Positions 7,447 to 15,164 of a stretch of 43,843 nt of DNA are shown here, one piece after another. The translations under genes and the position numbers were made by a program. This stretch comes from a virus: IMG/VR virus record IMGVR_UViG_3300020159_002763, positions 1-43,843 of that record. One strand, 5' to 3'. The stretch's first letter is position 1; every line of letters begins with the position of its first letter. Under the pieces are notes generated by a model. The model searched no databases. It was not told where the DNA came from and saw only the letters and a program-made list of their open reading frames with translations.

Positions 7447-7659
7447 ATGTCACGCACTTATAGGTCAACAGAAGGATGGCACAGTGGAGCACTTAGGTTC
7501 CCACATACATTCAGTGAGATTAAACAGTTAGATGGAATTTTACATGAAGAGGACTTAGAGGGTCTTCCTGTTTCTGGAATCAATCATATGAGAGCAAGAG
7601 AGCATCAATTGCCTACTGCTTGGGATGATAAAGTAATTAGTGCCTACTATGAAGTCTAA
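7447..7659 (+). CDS. Hypothetical protein, 70 aa
   Basis: The ATG at 7447 (MSRTYRSTEGWHSGALRFP) is preferred to an in-frame GTG at 7429, because the promoter just upstream would place the transcript start at about 7428. Small, basic in its N-terminal part, with HMRAREHQLPTAWDD near the end. No domain recognised. It overlaps the following gene by 11 bases. Confidence 0.68.
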   Translation: MSRTYRSTEGWHSGALRFPHTFSEIKQLDGILHEEDLEGLPVSGINHMRAREHQLPTAWDDKVISAYYEV

Positions 7660-7834
7660 GTGGAATGTAGATCCCACTAAAGCAGTAACAATCGCCCGTC
7701 TAATTGGAGAATTAGAGGGCGTTTCTTATATCTTGGATTGCTTAGATGAACCAGAAGAGTATGGGTATATTCAAAATATGAAACAAAAGTATTATAAAGA
7801 ATACTTTAAAAGAAAAAAAGAAGGGAGAGATTGA
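7649..7834 (+). CDS. Hypothetical protein, 61 aa
   Basis: Starts at ATG 7649 inside the end of the previous gene (MKSKWNVDPTKAV). Charged and helical, with a Lys/Arg-rich C-terminus (YYKEYFKRKKEGRD). The codons for IARLIGELEG lie in a strong RNA hairpin (7693-7721), and the last codons form the left arm of a terminator. Unknown function. Confidence 0.65.
   Translation: MKSKWNVDPTKAVTIARLIGELEGVSYILDCLDEPEEYGYIQNMKQKYYKEYFKRKKEGRD
7693..7721 (+). other. Strong intragenic RNA hairpin
   Basis: CGCCC (7693-7697) pairs with GGGCG (7717-7721) and TCTAATT (7699-7705) with AATTAGA (7710-7716), a 12-pair stem with one bulged G and a GGAG loop. It is followed by GTTTCTTAT, a weak U-rich tail. It lies about 45 bases into a 61-aa gene and about 265 bases downstream of the 7393 promoter. 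It might act as an attenuator or RNA-processing site, or be a chance effect of the protein sequence. Confidence 0.5.
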
Positions 7835-7850
7835 CTTCTCTCCTTTTTTT
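7824..7850 (+). terminator. Rho-independent terminator
   Basis: GGAGAGA (7824-7830) pairs with TCTCTCC (7837-7843) around a six-base loop and is followed by seven T (7844-7850). The stop codon of the 61-aa gene lies in the loop region. It should end the transcript from the 7393 promoter. Confidence 0.85.
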
Positions 7851-7881
7851 GTGTAAAATTGAAAGAGACTATACATTTTTT

Positions 7882-8034
7882 ATGGATAGAGAAAAAGTTA
7901 GAATGATTGTTAGAAACCTGGATCTTTTAGTTCGTTCCTTAAGGGAAGAAATAGAAGGACCTCCTGCAAAAATTGTAATAGAGGATGATGCTATAGTCAC
8001 TCCTTACAGTGAAGATTATGATGAGGTGTATTGA
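7882..8034 (+). CDS. Small hypothetical protein, 50 aa
   Basis: ATG at 7882 (MDREKVRMIVRNLDLLVRSL) follows the terminator; a TTG start at 7831 would lie in the terminator and is rejected. Helical N-terminal half, acidic C-terminus (SEDYDEVY). Its stop overlaps the ATG of the next small ORF (ATGA). No function can be assigned. Confidence 0.6.
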   Translation: MDREKVRMIVRNLDLLVRSLREEIEGPPAKIVIEDDAIVTPYSEDYDEVY

Positions 8035-8195
8035 TGAAGTTCTCAGATGCTGCTAGACTAGCAAAGGTAGCCCTTAAACAACCTTGGTTATATGAGGAAA
8101 ATGAACTGAAGTATATTAAAAAGGCAAAAAAACTTGCACAGTATGCACTTAAACTAAAACATATGAAAGGAGAAAATGATGAGTTCCAAAGTTAA
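8034..8195 (+). CDS. Small hypothetical basic protein, 53 aa
   Basis: ATGA overlap with the previous stop; the product begins MKFSDAARLAKVALKQPWLY and is a predicted amphipathic helix rich in Lys (YIKKAKKLAQYALKLKHMKG). Its end overlaps the start of thyX in another frame and covers the thyX Shine-Dalgarno, which suggests coupled translation. Unknown function. Confidence 0.65.
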   Translation: MKFSDAARLAKVALKQPWLYEENELKYIKKAKKLAQYALKLKHMKGENDEFQS

Positions 8196-8868
8196 ATTAG
8201 TTTCAGTTACTCCTAATGCTGAACAAACAATGGCATACATTGCCAGAGTTAGTAATCCAGGCAACCAAGAGAACCCAAACTATGCTGGACTACTAAAGTA
8301 TTGTATCAAGCACAATCATTGGAGTGTGTTTGAACAAGCAACAATGACTCTAGAAATTGAAACTACTAGAGGAATTGCAGCACAAATCTTGAGACATAGG
8401 AGTTTTACATTCCAAGAGTTCTCCCAGAGGTATGCTGACACAAATCTGATTACATCAGATATTCCCCTACCAGAACTTCGTAGGCAGGATACAAAGAACC
8501 GTCAGAATTCCACTGATGACCTTCCAGCAGACCTTAGGATTGAACTCTACTCCAAGATCCAAGATCACTTTGATGCTGCTCAGAACCTCTACAAGGAACT
8601 TCTAGAGGCAGATGTGGCAAAAGAGTGTGCAAGGTTTGTTCTTCCTTTAGCAACTCCTACAAGATTGTATATGACTGGTTCTGTGCGTTCTTGGTTGCAT
8701 TATATTGATCTGCGTTCTGCACATGGAACTCAAAAAGAACATATGCAAATTGCAGAAGAAGTTCGCTGTATCTTTACCTGTCAATTTCCTGCAGTATCTG
8801 CTGCTCTTGAGTGGACTCGTGAAGAATGTCCAGAGTGTCAAGATGCTCCGTCTATTTGTATAGAATAA
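8179..8868 (+). CDS. thyX: Flavin-dependent thymidylate synthase
   Basis: A 229-residue ThyX. The family signature RHRx7S is present as RHRSFTFQEFS (residues 72-82), with the following QRY. It makes dTMP from dUMP with methylene-tetrahydrofolate and FAD/NADPH, supporting phage DNA synthesis. Two tandem ATGs exist; AGGAG at 8168-8172 stands six bases before the second (8179) and only three before the first, so 8179 is chosen. The N-terminal KHNHWSVFEQATMTLEIET and the R/LHYIDLRSA segment fit the substrate-binding regions. Confidence 0.95.
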   Translation: MSSKVKLVSVTPNAEQTMAYIARVSNPGNQENPNYAGLLKYCIKHNHWSVFEQATMTLEIETTRGIAAQILRHRSFTFQEFSQRYADTNLITSDIPLPELRRQDTKNRQNSTDDLPADLRIELYSKIQDHFDAAQNLYKELLEADVAKECARFVLPLATPTRLYMTGSVRSWLHYIDLRSAHGTQKEHMQIAEEVRCIFTCQFPAVSAALEWTREECPECQDAPSICIE

Positions 8869-8892
8869 ATATTTTTGTATTTGATATATCTT

Positions 8893-9135
8893 ATGGCAAT
8901 TTATCCGATTATACACAAGGAAACTGGGGAAACTAAAGTTGTAGAAATGAGTATTAATGAAATTACTCAATGGTATAACGATAATCCAGAATGGAAAAGA
9001 GATTGGTCACAAGGATGTGCAAGTCCAGGAGAAACTGGTGATTGGAGAAACAAACTAATTAGTAGAAATCCAGGATGGAATGATGTCCTAGGTAAAGCAA
9101 GTAAAGCCCCTGGCTCTAGAGTAAAAAAAATCTAA
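8893..9135 (+). CDS. Conserved small phage protein, 80 aa
   Basis: ATG at 8893 gives MAIYPIIHKETGETKVVEM and a C-terminus KASKAPGSRVKKI. The beginning and end resemble short FmdB-like regulatory proteins found in phages, but the zinc-binding cysteines are absent (a single Cys is seen in SQGCASPGE). An upstream TTG at 8875 is possible but less likely. Its stop shares a base with the phoH start. Function unknown. Confidence 0.68.
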   Translation: MAIYPIIHKETGETKVVEMSINEITQWYNDNPEWKRDWSQGCASPGETGDWRNKLISRNPGWNDVLGKASKAPGSRVKKI

Positions 9136-9893
9136 TGACAAGAAAAAAAAGAAGCAATGACCTGCATCCAATTGGCATTGGGATGACTTCAAAACAAATG
9201 AAAAGAAGGAAACCAATCAATACAGATCTATTACTGGATATAAATCCAGTAACTGAAAATCAAGGTAAACTTTTTGATGCTTATAATTCAGATAAACATC
9301 TTTTTGTTTATGGTTGTGCTGGAACTGGTAAAACATTTTGTGCGTTATACTTAGCACTTAAAGATGTTCTTAGTGAAATTACTCCATATCAAAAGATTGT
9401 TATTGTTAGATCTCTAGTTGCAACTAGAGAAATTGGGTTTCTTCCTGGGGACCATGATGATAAGTCTGCACTTTATCAGATCCCATATAAGAACATGGTC
9501 AAGTACATGTTTGAAATGCCATCTGATGCAGAATTTGAAATGCTCTATGGAAGTTTAAAAACTCAAGAGACTGTTACTTTTTGGAGTACTTCTTTTATTA
9601 GAGGAACAACCTTAGACAATTCTATTATCATTGTAGATGAAGCACAAAACTTGAACTTTCATGAACTTGATAGTATAATTACAAGGGTTGGAGACAACTC
9701 AAGGATTGTGTTTTGTGGAGATGCTACACAATCAGATTTAACTAAGAACAATGAAAGAAATGGTATTTTAGATTTTATGAAAATCATTCAAAGAATGCCT
9801 GAATTTGAAACCATTGAATTTGGTGTAGATGATATTGTTAGGTCTGGATTAGTTAAATCTTATATTGTTAATAAAATAGCTGCTGGTTTTTAA
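9135..9893 (+). CDS. phoH: PhoH-family ATPase
   Basis: A 252-residue P-loop protein: Walker A GCAGTGKT (60-67), Walker B IIIVDEAQN (D168-E169), and a sensor-like IVFCGDATQSDL. These features and VRSLVATREIGFLPGD are typical of PhoH, a helicase-superfamily-1-like ATPase common in cyanophages and often induced by phosphate stress in bacteria; its role in phage is not settled. The start overlaps the previous stop and the end overlaps the start of the nuclease gene by one base. Confidence 0.93.
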   Translation: MTRKKRSNDLHPIGIGMTSKQMKRRKPINTDLLLDINPVTENQGKLFDAYNSDKHLFVYGCAGTGKTFCALYLALKDVLSEITPYQKIVIVRSLVATREIGFLPGDHDDKSALYQIPYKNMVKYMFEMPSDAEFEMLYGSLKTQETVTFWSTSFIRGTTLDNSIIIVDEAQNLNFHELDSIITRVGDNSRIVFCGDATQSDLTKNNERNGILDFMKIIQRMPEFETIEFGVDDIVRSGLVKSYIVNKIAAGF

Positions 9894-10573
9894 TGTTTAA
9901 TCATATTGATATTAGTCTCCCTCAATTAGAGAGGGAGACCATTGATGGTGTAAGATATTATAAAGTACCTGATGGAGATGAACTTCTAAAGTTTGTCTCT
10001 ATTACTTCTGTAACCAGTCACCACAATAAACATATTTTCGAGAACTGGAGAAAAAAGGTAGGAGAAGAAAAAGCAAATAGAGTCAATAAAGCAGCAACAA
10101 GTAGAGGAACAGATTTACACTCTCTAGTAGAAAATTATCTTTTCAATTCTTTAGAACTTCCAGAAGTTCAAATTATTTCTAAACATTTATTTAAAATCAT
10201 TAAACCAGATATTGATAAGATAAATAATATTCATGCTTTAGAGAGTTCTCTGTACAGCAAGCAATTAGGAATTGCAGGTACAGTTGATTGTATTGCAGAA
10301 TACAATGGAGAACTCTCTGTAATTGACTTTAAAACTTCTAAGAAGCCAAAACCTAAAGAATGGGTTGAGCATTATTTTGTACAAGCAGCAGCATATGCCT
10401 GCATGTTTTATGAATTGACTGGAATCTCGGTTAAAAAACTTGTCATTATCATGGCTTGTGAAGATGGTGATTGCGTTGTTTATGAAGAGTATGATAAAAT
10501 GAAATACATCAAACTTCTTTCACAGTACATTAAAGATTTTATACAATTTAAATTAAAAGAATATGGAAAGTAA
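9893..10573 (+). CDS. RecB-like / MGME1-type PD-(D/E)XK exonuclease
   Basis: A 226-residue nuclease. The core is GTVDCIAEYNGELSVIDFKTSKK: D132, D145 and K147 give the metal site, with an upstream RGTDLHSLVE (H76) and a downstream Q164-AAAY, the order seen in RecB and MGME1 nucleases. It probably digests single- or double-stranded DNA ends during host DNA breakdown or recombination. It sits between phoH and gp33 and overlaps the latter by 11 bases. Confidence 0.85.
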   Translation: MFNHIDISLPQLERETIDGVRYYKVPDGDELLKFVSITSVTSHHNKHIFENWRKKVGEEKANRVNKAATSRGTDLHSLVENYLFNSLELPEVQIISKHLFKIIKPDIDKINNIHALESSLYSKQLGIAGTVDCIAEYNGELSVIDFKTSKKPKPKEWVEHYFVQAAAYACMFYELTGISVKKLVIIMACEDGDCVVYEEYDKMKYIKLLSQYIKDFIQFKLKEYGK

Positions 10574-10820
10574 ATTAAAATCTGCATTAGAATCAAAGTT
10601 TTTATGCCAAGCAAAATTTTCTCAACTAATTGAAGATCTAGTTAAGGTTAATAAAAATATGAATTATATTGATGCAATAGTTCATTATTGTGATCAAAAT
10701 AATATTGAAGTAGATTCTGTTGGTAAACTAATTAGCAAACCTTTGAAAGAAAAACTCAAATGTGATGCTATCAATTTAAATTTTCTAAAGCGTACATCTA
10801 GAGCAAAACTTTTAATATGA
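10563..10820 (+). CDS. 33: Late-transcription coactivator gp33
   Basis: An 85-residue protein with the C-terminal pattern of cyanophage gp33: MNYIDAIVHYCDQNNIEVDS, then ISKPLKEKLKCDAINLNFLK. In T4, gp33 bridges the RNA polymerase flap to the sliding clamp gp45 and represses unenhanced transcription, so late promoters fire only with replication. Synteny (nuclease, gp33, gp59, gp32) supports the call. It ends with an ATGA overlap into gp59. Confidence 0.75.
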   Translation: MESKLKSALESKFLCQAKFSQLIEDLVKVNKNMNYIDAIVHYCDQNNIEVDSVGKLISKPLKEKLKCDAINLNFLKRTSRAKLLI

Positions 10821-11410
10821 CACCATTTGATGCTTATAAAACTTACCTTGCACTGAAAAATCATTTTAGCAAAAACAATTATGATTATCACAAGTATGCA
10901 GGTAGGTCTAGAGCATCAATAGAATCATTTAATAAAAGAAAAGATAAGTATTGGTTTGAAAAACTTAGCAGACAAAAGAGCGATGAGGAGATTAAAAACT
11001 TCTGCATCGCTAATTTTGTAGAAGCAGATGATCCAAACAGTTTGTGGATTGGTAATGTCATCAGAGCAGGAGATATTTATTACAAGGAGTGGGTTAAAAG
11101 ACAGCAAAGTTTGCAGTATATTTTTACCCAACAATCACAAGAGATGTTGTCTTCAAGCAACTTAGAAGAGTTATTTGATTGTTCAAGGCAACATCCTCCT
11201 ATTCTTAAAATGTTCCTGGGCGGGAAAATTGATATAGAAACACTAGTGATTTGGGATAAGATATTCCTGTTCAGGAACAATTTTGACAAGAAACTTTTAG
11301 ATCCAATTTGGGAATCTGTGTCATTAAAAATAAAGAAGTACACACCATTTCTAAATATCGATGTGTTCAAGTATAAGAAGATTTTAAAGGATACAATTAC
11401 AGGAGAATAA
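10817..11410 (+). CDS. 59: Loader of DNA helicase gp59
   Basis: A 197-residue protein beginning MTPFDAYKTYLALKNHFS, the usual start of cyanophage gp59, with SFNKRKDKYWFEKLSRQKSDEEI and FVEADDPNSLWIG as further conserved blocks. In T4, gp59 binds fork DNA and gp32 and loads the gp41 helicase. Length is close to T4 gp59 (217). Its place just before DUF1825 and gp32 agrees with that partnership. Confidence 0.85.
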   Translation: MTPFDAYKTYLALKNHFSKNNYDYHKYAGRSRASIESFNKRKDKYWFEKLSRQKSDEEIKNFCIANFVEADDPNSLWIGNVIRAGDIYYKEWVKRQQSLQYIFTQQSQEMLSSSNLEELFDCSRQHPPILKMFLGGKIDIETLVIWDKIFLFRNNFDKKLLDPIWESVSLKIKKYTPFLNIDVFKYKKILKDTITGE

Positions 11411-11411
11411 A

Positions 11412-11741
11412 ATGTCTTTTTTTGATTCAGAAATGGTTCAAGAAGAAATGAATACTATTGCAAAGATTCAAAAGAAGATCGTAAAAGAACTTCCATCATT
11501 TTTCATTATGGATGCTAATGAAAAATTAGAACATATAAATCTTCTTTCTGAACTTTTAGAAAAACAACAAATTCTTTATACTAGACTAACTCTTTCTGAT
11601 GATCCAGATGCTCTGAGACTGAAAGAACAAATGATAGAATCAGCAAAGATATTAGGGTTTGGACCAAATCCTGATGTGAATGTTGTATTTAAATCTATGC
11701 AGAAAACAATTGATAGTCTTAGAAAAAGAACAGATAAATAA
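11412..11741 (+). CDS. DUF1825 family protein
   Basis: A 109-residue, largely helical protein starting MSFFDSEMVQEEM, the signature of DUF1825, a family shared by cyanobacteria and their phages. LEKQQILYTRLTLSDDPDA is the conserved middle segment. AGGAG stands just before the ATG. The function is unknown; the position between gp59 and gp32 is typical. Confidence 0.85.
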   Translation: MSFFDSEMVQEEMNTIAKIQKKIVKELPSFFIMDANEKLEHINLLSELLEKQQILYTRLTLSDDPDALRLKEQMIESAKILGFGPNPDVNVVFKSMQKTIDSLRKRTDK

Positions 11742-11743
11742 GG

Positions 11744-11772
11744 TTGACAAGAGTGTTTGGTTGTGCTATAAT
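11744..11772 (+). promoter_or_regulatory. Consensus sigma70 promoter for gp32, with an overlapping dyad
   Basis: Perfect TTGACA (11744-11749) and TATAAT (11767-11772) with the ideal 17-base spacer. Transcription should start near 11779, giving a leader of about 40 bases to the gp32 ATG. An 8-bp inverted repeat, ACAAGAGT (11747-11754) and ACTCTTGT (11773-11780), brackets the promoter and could be an operator. Confidence 0.92.
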
Positions 11773-11786
11773 ACTCTTGTGATCTC

Positions 11787-11819
11787 AATCCGATCAATCC
11801 AATTAATCCGAGGTAATCC
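11787..11819 (+). promoter_or_regulatory. gp32 leader with four AATCC repeats and Shine-Dalgarno
   Basis: AATCC occurs at 11787, 11796, 11805 and 11815, spaced 9, 9 and 10 bases, up to the ATG at 11820; the Shine-Dalgarno GAGGT sits between the last two. The leader lacks strong secondary structure. T4 gp32 represses its own translation by binding an unstructured leader after nucleation at a pseudoknot. These spaced repeats are a candidate counterpart (inference); I see no obvious pseudoknot. Confidence 0.45.
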
Positions 11820-12731
11820 ATGTCCTTTTCAGACATTAAAAAACAATCCAAGCTTGGTTCTCTTACTTCTAAACTAGTACAAGAAGTAGAGAAGATGAAT
11901 ACTTCAAGTAATTCTGCAGATGATAGACTGTGGAAACCTGAAGTAGACAAAGCAGGTAATGGATTTGCAGTTATTAGATTTCTTACTGCTCCAGAGGGAG
12001 AAGATCTTCCATGGGCAAAAGTATATAATCATGCCTTCCAGGGAACTGGTGGATGGTTAATTGATAATTGTCTTACAACTCTTGGTCAACAGTGTCCAGT
12101 TTGCGAAGCAAATCGTGAACTGTGGAATACTGGAAGCAAAGCAAACCAAGAAATTGTTCGTCAAAGAAAGCGTAAACTTTCTTACTACTCCAACATCTAT
12201 GTTGTGAGTGACAAGGCACACCCTGAGAATGAAGGTAAGGTGTTCCTGTTTAAGTATGGCAAGAAGATCTTTGATAAGATCTCTGCTGCTATGCAACCAG
12301 AGTTCGATGATGAGACTCCTATTGATCCTTTTGACTTCTGGAATGGTGCAAACTTCAAAGTGAAGATCACCAAGAAGGATGGTTATTGGAACTATGATAA
12401 GTCTGAGTTTGAGGCTCCATCAACCTTGGGTAACTTTGAGGATGATACCCTTGAAGGAATTTGGAAAAAGGCATACTCTCTTCAGGAGTTTATGAAGGTG
12501 GAAAACTTTAAGCCTTATGAGCAACTTGATAGCAGACTGAAAGCAGTTCTTGGTAAGAAGACTACTCCTAAGCAAGATGAATCTACTGAAGGAGAAGATG
12601 ATAGTCGTGGTGTTCTAGAAGAAGAAGTAGTTGATCTTCCTAGGTTTACTTCTAATAGTAAAGCATCACAATCTTCTGATGATGAAGATGATGATGCTCT
12701 GAGTTATTTCCAAAGATTGGCTGAAGAATGA
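11820..12731 (+). CDS. 32: Single-stranded DNA-binding protein gp32
   Basis: A 303-residue gp32. The N-terminal basic segment (IKKQSKLGSLTSKL) matches the cooperativity region. The zinc site is H71, C84, C92 and C95 (HAFQ, NCLTTLGQQCPVC), close to T4's H64, C77, C87, C90. The C-terminus is strongly acidic (SSDDEDDD), used to contact other replication proteins. It coats single-stranded DNA in replication, repair and recombination. It has its own consensus promoter, and a terminator follows eight bases after the stop codon. Confidence 0.96.
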   Translation: MSFSDIKKQSKLGSLTSKLVQEVEKMNTSSNSADDRLWKPEVDKAGNGFAVIRFLTAPEGEDLPWAKVYNHAFQGTGGWLIDNCLTTLGQQCPVCEANRELWNTGSKANQEIVRQRKRKLSYYSNIYVVSDKAHPENEGKVFLFKYGKKIFDKISAAMQPEFDDETPIDPFDFWNGANFKVKITKKDGYWNYDKSEFEAPSTLGNFEDDTLEGIWKKAYSLQEFMKVENFKPYEQLDSRLKAVLGKKTTPKQDESTEGEDDSRGVLEEEVVDLPRFTSNSKASQSSDDEDDDALSYFQRLAEE

Positions 12732-12738
12732 TTATATC

Positions 12739-12767
12739 AAGGAGGTGCTTAGTCACCTCCTTTTTTT
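12739..12767 (+). terminator. Terminator after gp32
   Basis: AGGAGGTG (12740-12747) pairs with CACCTCCT (12754-12761) around a six-base loop; seven T follow (12761-12767). The stop codon of the convergent gp53 gene lies in the loop. There is no matching A tract on the left, so it should work mainly for the plus strand. Confidence 0.9.
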
Positions 12768-13498
12768 GTTTTTATATCTACATACTGAGTTGAAAATCCA
12801 TAGGACATTATTTCTTCCATATCATCTATAATAGTCTGTAAGAATCTTGGTTTTAGTACATAGATATTTCTCTTCTTATCATTTTGAGCAATCTCATACT
12901 CATAAATGCTCACTGATTTTACTGGGTTGATAGTAACTGTATCTCCTTGTATGTTTTCTACTACTTGTGCTGAGTCAAATTTAACCAAAGTTGAATCAAA
13001 TTTTTGTAATGTTGAATCAAATGAAAATGGTACAGTGATTACATTAATCTGTTGAATAGATGGTTCAAAGTATGTAACAGTAAAATTAGAATCAACTAGT
13101 TTTTCAGAGGGGACTATAAGTTTTCCTCTTCTATCATAGTGAGATACTGTTTCATAGTGATGTGCTTCTGTTAATTGTTGTGAAGTATATTTTCTAAAAA
13201 TATACTCATCAAATTCAGAGTCTGATAAGGGCCATTCAGTTCTAACATTAATTATATTGTTTGATAGTAAAACTACCCAATCAAATGAAGGACTTCCATA
13301 TATTTTTTCTGCAACTTGTTCTGGTCTTTCTTCGCCAATAACTTTATACTTAGTAAATGCCACTGCACTATTAAGTATGTCTTCACGAATTTTAGATCTA
13401 CGAAAAAGATTTTTAACTCTTATTAAATCAGAGGATGAATTTTTAGATTGTAGTTGAGAAGGATATAAAATATCCGAAAAGTTTCTAAAGTATGACAT
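12749..13498 (-). CDS. 53: Baseplate wedge protein gp53
   Basis: A 249-residue protein with the gp53 pattern: MSYFRNFSDILYPSQLQSK, then YKVIGEERPEQVAEKIYGSPSFDWVVLLSNN, a LysM-like stretch typical of gp53 and related wedge proteins. In T4, gp53 clamps neighbouring wedges around the hub. It is the last gene of the minus-strand unit gp4 - unknown - gp48 - gp53 and runs convergently into gp32. A short triple repeat of FDST/FDSA (SFDSTLQKFDSTLVKFDSAQ) lies in the C-terminal part. Confidence 0.88.
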   Translation of the reverse strand: MSYFRNFSDILYPSQLQSKNSSSDLIRVKNLFRRSKIREDILNSAVAFTKYKVIGEERPEQVAEKIYGSPSFDWVVLLSNNIINVRTEWPLSDSEFDEYIFRKYTSQQLTEAHHYETVSHYDRRGKLIVPSEKLVDSNFTVTYFEPSIQQINVITVPFSFDSTLQKFDSTLVKFDSAQVVENIQGDTVTINPVKSVSIYEYEIAQNDKKRNIYVLKPRFLQTIIDDMEEIMSYGFSTQYVDIKTKKGGD

Positions 13499-13499
13499 G

Positions 13500-15164
13500 T
13501 TATACTCCTCTTACTCCAAGTCCAAAATCTTGACCAAATGCATTAGGATCAAAGTCAAGTCCTGGAACTGCAGTTGATCCTCCTGGTTGAAATACTCTTG
13601 TTGGTAATGCTACTGCAGCACTTGCCCCTCCTGCTGAAGATCCAGAATTGTCAGAATTATTTGGAGTCTCTCCTGTTCCTGTAAAGTTATATGATTCTAA
13701 ACTGTCAAGATTTGGATCATCTCCAAATCCAACATGATCATCTGCTCCATAGTTATCTTCATATATTGGGGTTAACTCTGAGAATGACATAGTTATATTA
13801 GTTGCTATTGGTTGAGAACCATTGGCAGATGAATCTTCATAGGATGCATATAAACCATCTGCGGTATAGTCAACTGTAAAATTAGTTAGGGCACAGGTTT
13901 TAATTTGAGTAATACTTTTTAATTGTTTACCATTTGACATAAATCTAATTTGAAATACATTTGGTGCTCCTAAGAAAAATGAATTTTCTCCTATATTTGA
14001 TCTTTGAGCAGCCATTCCTTTCTTAAAGAATTTAATAATCCTTCTAATATTTTGTGCTTCTTTTTGACTTCTTGGTGTCATTTTAATTTGGAATTGAAAT
14101 GACCTTAATTTTGGACCTTGGAATAACAATTCAAGATTTGGGTTGACTACTGTTCCTGTAGCTCTTGATCTGAATGCAGATGGATCTACATTAAGTCCCA
14201 ACGTGCTAACTATTTTTGCTCCAGCATTTAAAGTTGCTAAGTCTACTATAGCTTTTGAAGCAGCAGCACCTCTAACTCCTTGAAGTCCTTGACCTAAATT
14301 GGTTTTAACCCCAGCAAAATCTAAGTTAGTGATATCGCCTGCTAGACCTACTCCTGTTGCTAATGCTGCTGCTGATAAAGTAGAAAGTTCATTTGACCCC
14401 CATCCAGTTTCATTTGCCTCAGATATATTGCTTGGCATAGGAAGAGTTACAGATCCTTTTGAGTCTGTCTTTACTGTACCAAATTGCCTTGCACTTAAAG
14501 ATATATCACCTAAAATATTACCTGCATTTGTGGAATCAAACCCAGATTTAAATACATCAGGAACAACATATTTAAATTGACTTATTACCATATGATCTTG
14601 ACCTTGATTTATATTTTCTGGATATCTAATATTTTCTGGATAGTTTTCATTTTTTCCATATGTACTTAGTATATTTTTGTCAAATGATACTGATCCTCCA
14701 GCACCTCCTGTATTTGAAGGATTAGATCCTGCATCAGGAGCATTTGGATCTCTATTTGGTGGAGCTGGTTGTTGTGCTTGATTAAATCTACCTAAAGAGT
14801 TTAATCTTTGTTCTTGAACTCCAGTAAGATCTAAATTTTCTCTTGCCCAATTTGCATAAGATTGATCTACTCTTTGTAGAGCAGTAACATCTAGTCCTCC
14901 TCCAGCCTTAAGATCTTTTATTAACTGGGAATTTACATTTACTGGTTTATATGGAGCACTTCCATTTACTTGCCATATATTTTGTCTGTTTATTCCACTA
15001 GTTAAAATATTAGACCCTCCAGTTCTTGTGTTGAATTCATAAATTAAATCTGAGGGAGCGTTTCCTACTGTAGATTTGTTTATGTAAGCTCGGTAAATAT
15101 CTGGGTCACTACCATCTTGATACCATCCTGGTTTTACTTGCTTGTCTCCAGAAACTATAGACAT
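13500..15164 (-). CDS. 48: Baseplate tail-tube cap gp48
   Basis: A 554-residue protein. The recognisable tube-like core is NPNLELLFQGPKLRSFQF, then IKMTPRSQKEAQNIRRIIKFFKKGMA and CALTNFTVDYTADGLYASYEDS, as in cyanophage gp48, which caps the hub and nucleates the tail tube with gp54. It is longer than T4 gp48 (364), with a low-complexity Pro/Asn/Gly linker near residues 130-160 and a Gly/Ala-rich helical insert near 255-310. It lies one base upstream of gp53. Confidence 0.82.
   Translation of the reverse strand: MSIVSGDKQVKPGWYQDGSDPDIYRAYINKSTVGNAPSDLIYEFNTRTGGSNILTSGINRQNIWQVNGSAPYKPVNVNSQLIKDLKAGGGLDVTALQRVDQSYANWARENLDLTGVQEQRLNSLGRFNQAQQPAPPNRDPNAPDAGSNPSNTGGAGGSVSFDKNILSTYGKNENYPENIRYPENINQGQDHMVISQFKYVVPDVFKSGFDSTNAGNILGDISLSARQFGTVKTDSKGSVTLPMPSNISEANETGWGSNELSTLSAAALATGVGLAGDITNLDFAGVKTNLGQGLQGVRGAAASKAIVDLATLNAGAKIVSTLGLNVDPSAFRSRATGTVVNPNLELLFQGPKLRSFQFQIKMTPRSQKEAQNIRRIIKFFKKGMAAQRSNIGENSFFLGAPNVFQIRFMSNGKQLKSITQIKTCALTNFTVDYTADGLYASYEDSSANGSQPIATNITMSFSELTPIYEDNYGADDHVGFGDDPNLDSLESYNFTGTGETPNNSDNSGSSAGGASAAVALPTRVFQPGGSTAVPGLDFDPNAFGQDFGLGVRGV

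Noticed and set aside
7849-7875. Promoter TTGTGT-15-TATACA before the 50-aa gene
   Set aside because: Poor boxes, a short spacer, overlap with a terminator, and only six bases between the -10 box and the start codon.
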